A stretch of DNA of 15,580 nucleotides from Ravibacter sp964559125. Its GTDB lineage: Bacteria > Bacteroidota > Bacteroidia > Cytophagales > Spirosomataceae. Below are positions 15,101 to 15,580 of the stretch, piece by piece. Position 1 is the first letter of the stretch, and each line of letters starts with the position of its first letter. Under the pieces are notes generated by a model. The model made no database searches, was not told the DNA's origin, and saw only the letters and a list, made by a program, of their open reading frames with translations. The stretch lies in NCBI GenBank assembly GCA_964559125.1, contig CAZLGW010000069.1, positions 1 to 15,580 of the forward strand, read 5' to 3'. The translations under genes and the position numbers were made by a program.

Positions 15101-15507
15101 TTTTCAGCCCAATAATCGACTACAAGAGCCTTATCCAGGTGGGGTTTTAAAATTTCGACGAATTCCTTGTGCTTCGGATGGGGAAGATACACCGCCCTGT
15201 CCTCTTCAGATGTAAAGCTGACAAAGAAAACGTGCGTAAAGCCGTCGTCCAGGCCTTCAGGACTGTTGTTGGTTCCCCATTCGAACCCCTTGATTTCAGG
15301 GATCTCGTTCTGAAGATTGCGGAAAGCCGCCTCAACAGATCTGACGTCTTCTACTGAAGAAGAGTCCTTAAACTTGAACAATACGACGTGTCGCAGCATT
15401 TTCTGATCGGAAATTTTGGCCTCTTCCTGCGATGCATCAGGCGTGGTACACGAAAATGTCGCCAGGAACAAAAGGCCGATAAAGGATAAGAACAGGGTGT
15501 TTTTCAT
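15097..15507 (-). CDS. Dabb (stress-responsive A/B barrel) domain lipoprotein
   Basis: The 136-aa protein has a lipoprotein signal peptide (MKNTLFLSFIGLLFLATFSC, lipid Cys at 20). It is followed by a short linker and one Dabb ferredoxin-like domain: LRHVVLFKFKD, the central GFEWGTNNSPEGLDDGFTHV and the ending YLPHPKHKEFVEILKPHLDK, all characteristic of the family. The ATG at 15507 is chosen because it starts the signal peptide. An in-frame TTG 24 nt upstream follows an AGGAGG-like run (about 15543-15548) but would put charged residues ahead of the signal. The biochemical role of lipid-anchored Dabb proteins is not known to me. Its stop overlaps the trpA start, placing it inside what seems to be the trp operon. 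Confidence 0.85.
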   Translation of the reverse strand: MKNTLFLSFIGLLFLATFSCTTPDASQEEAKISDQKMLRHVVLFKFKDSSSVEDVRSVEAAFRNLQNEIPEIKGFEWGTNNSPEGLDDGFTHVFFVSFTSEEDRAVYLPHPKHKEFVEILKPHLDKALVVDYWAEK

Positions 15508-15580
15508 TTGTATAAGGAAATTATCAGGCAATTAGGCAATTTACCTCCTCTCCTAGCCTGAGCAATGAAGGCATTCTTCT
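15508..15580. other. Right window edge, upstream of the Dabb gene
   Basis: This holds a purine-rich Shine-Dalgarno-like AGGAGAGGAGG on the minus strand (about 15553-15543) and a 7-bp direct repeat GGCAATT (15527-15533 and 15535-15541). One minus-strand frame runs from the edge to a TGA overlapping the Dabb ATG as ATGA, so the 3' end of an upstream gene is possible. It does not look like the C-terminus of TrpB, and I cannot identify it. Confidence 0.3.

Noticed and set aside
1..15580. CRISPR array, insertion sequence, prophage or defence system
   Set aside because: No regularly spaced repeats, transposase, integrase, terminal inverted repeats or defence-type proteins are visible; all large genes are housekeeping or envelope proteins.

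Overview
The window reads as a chromosomal piece of a Bacteroidota bacterium, most likely of the Sphingobacteriales/Chitinophagales/Cytophagales side. The 5' end of a 16S rRNA gene has the GCTAGCGGgAGGCCTAA wording of that group. Promoter-like sites fit the Bacteroidota -7 element TAnnTTTG rather than an E. coli -10. Starts mostly lack a strong Shine-Dalgarno. The protein set (SbsA-Ig-like lipoprotein, DUF4175 membrane coiled-coil protein, Dabb lipoprotein) is typical of the phylum. No insertion sequence, prophage, CRISPR array or tRNA is visible.

Layout, left to right. 1-200 holds the 5' end of a minus-strand 16S rRNA gene, its leader (boxA, UUCG hairpin) and a TAnnTTTG promoter. Next come pruA (P5C dehydrogenase, minus) and, divergently, thrC (threonine synthase, plus), which ends in a strong intrinsic terminator. 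A secreted TPR protein follows (minus). The 450-bp gap 5284-5733 has no gene but looks like a replication origin: a 51-bp tract with only 3 G/C, four perfect DnaA boxes, two near-perfect ones, and three copies of a 9-bp repeat. To its right, minus-strand genes read toward it: SbsA-Ig-like lipoprotein, methyltransferase, mnmG (gidA), ybeY and DUF4175, then trpA and a Dabb-domain lipoprotein. Two parS-like ParB sites flank mnmG, one inside the start of the methyltransferase gene and one in the mnmG-ybeY gap.

How the parts fit. mnmG next to oriC, ParB sites nearby and an rRNA operon reading outward are the classical signs of an origin domain, although dnaA is not in view. The mnmG-methyltransferase pair overlaps (TAATG) and the lipoprotein follows after 24 nt, so these three are probably one transcript. 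trpA overlaps the Dabb lipoprotein by ATGA, so the last step of tryptophan synthesis is translationally coupled to a lipoprotein gene of unknown role.

The main item for follow-up is the 5284-5733 origin candidate with its repeats and the nearby parS-like sites. The protein-coding genes are mostly recognisable housekeeping families.
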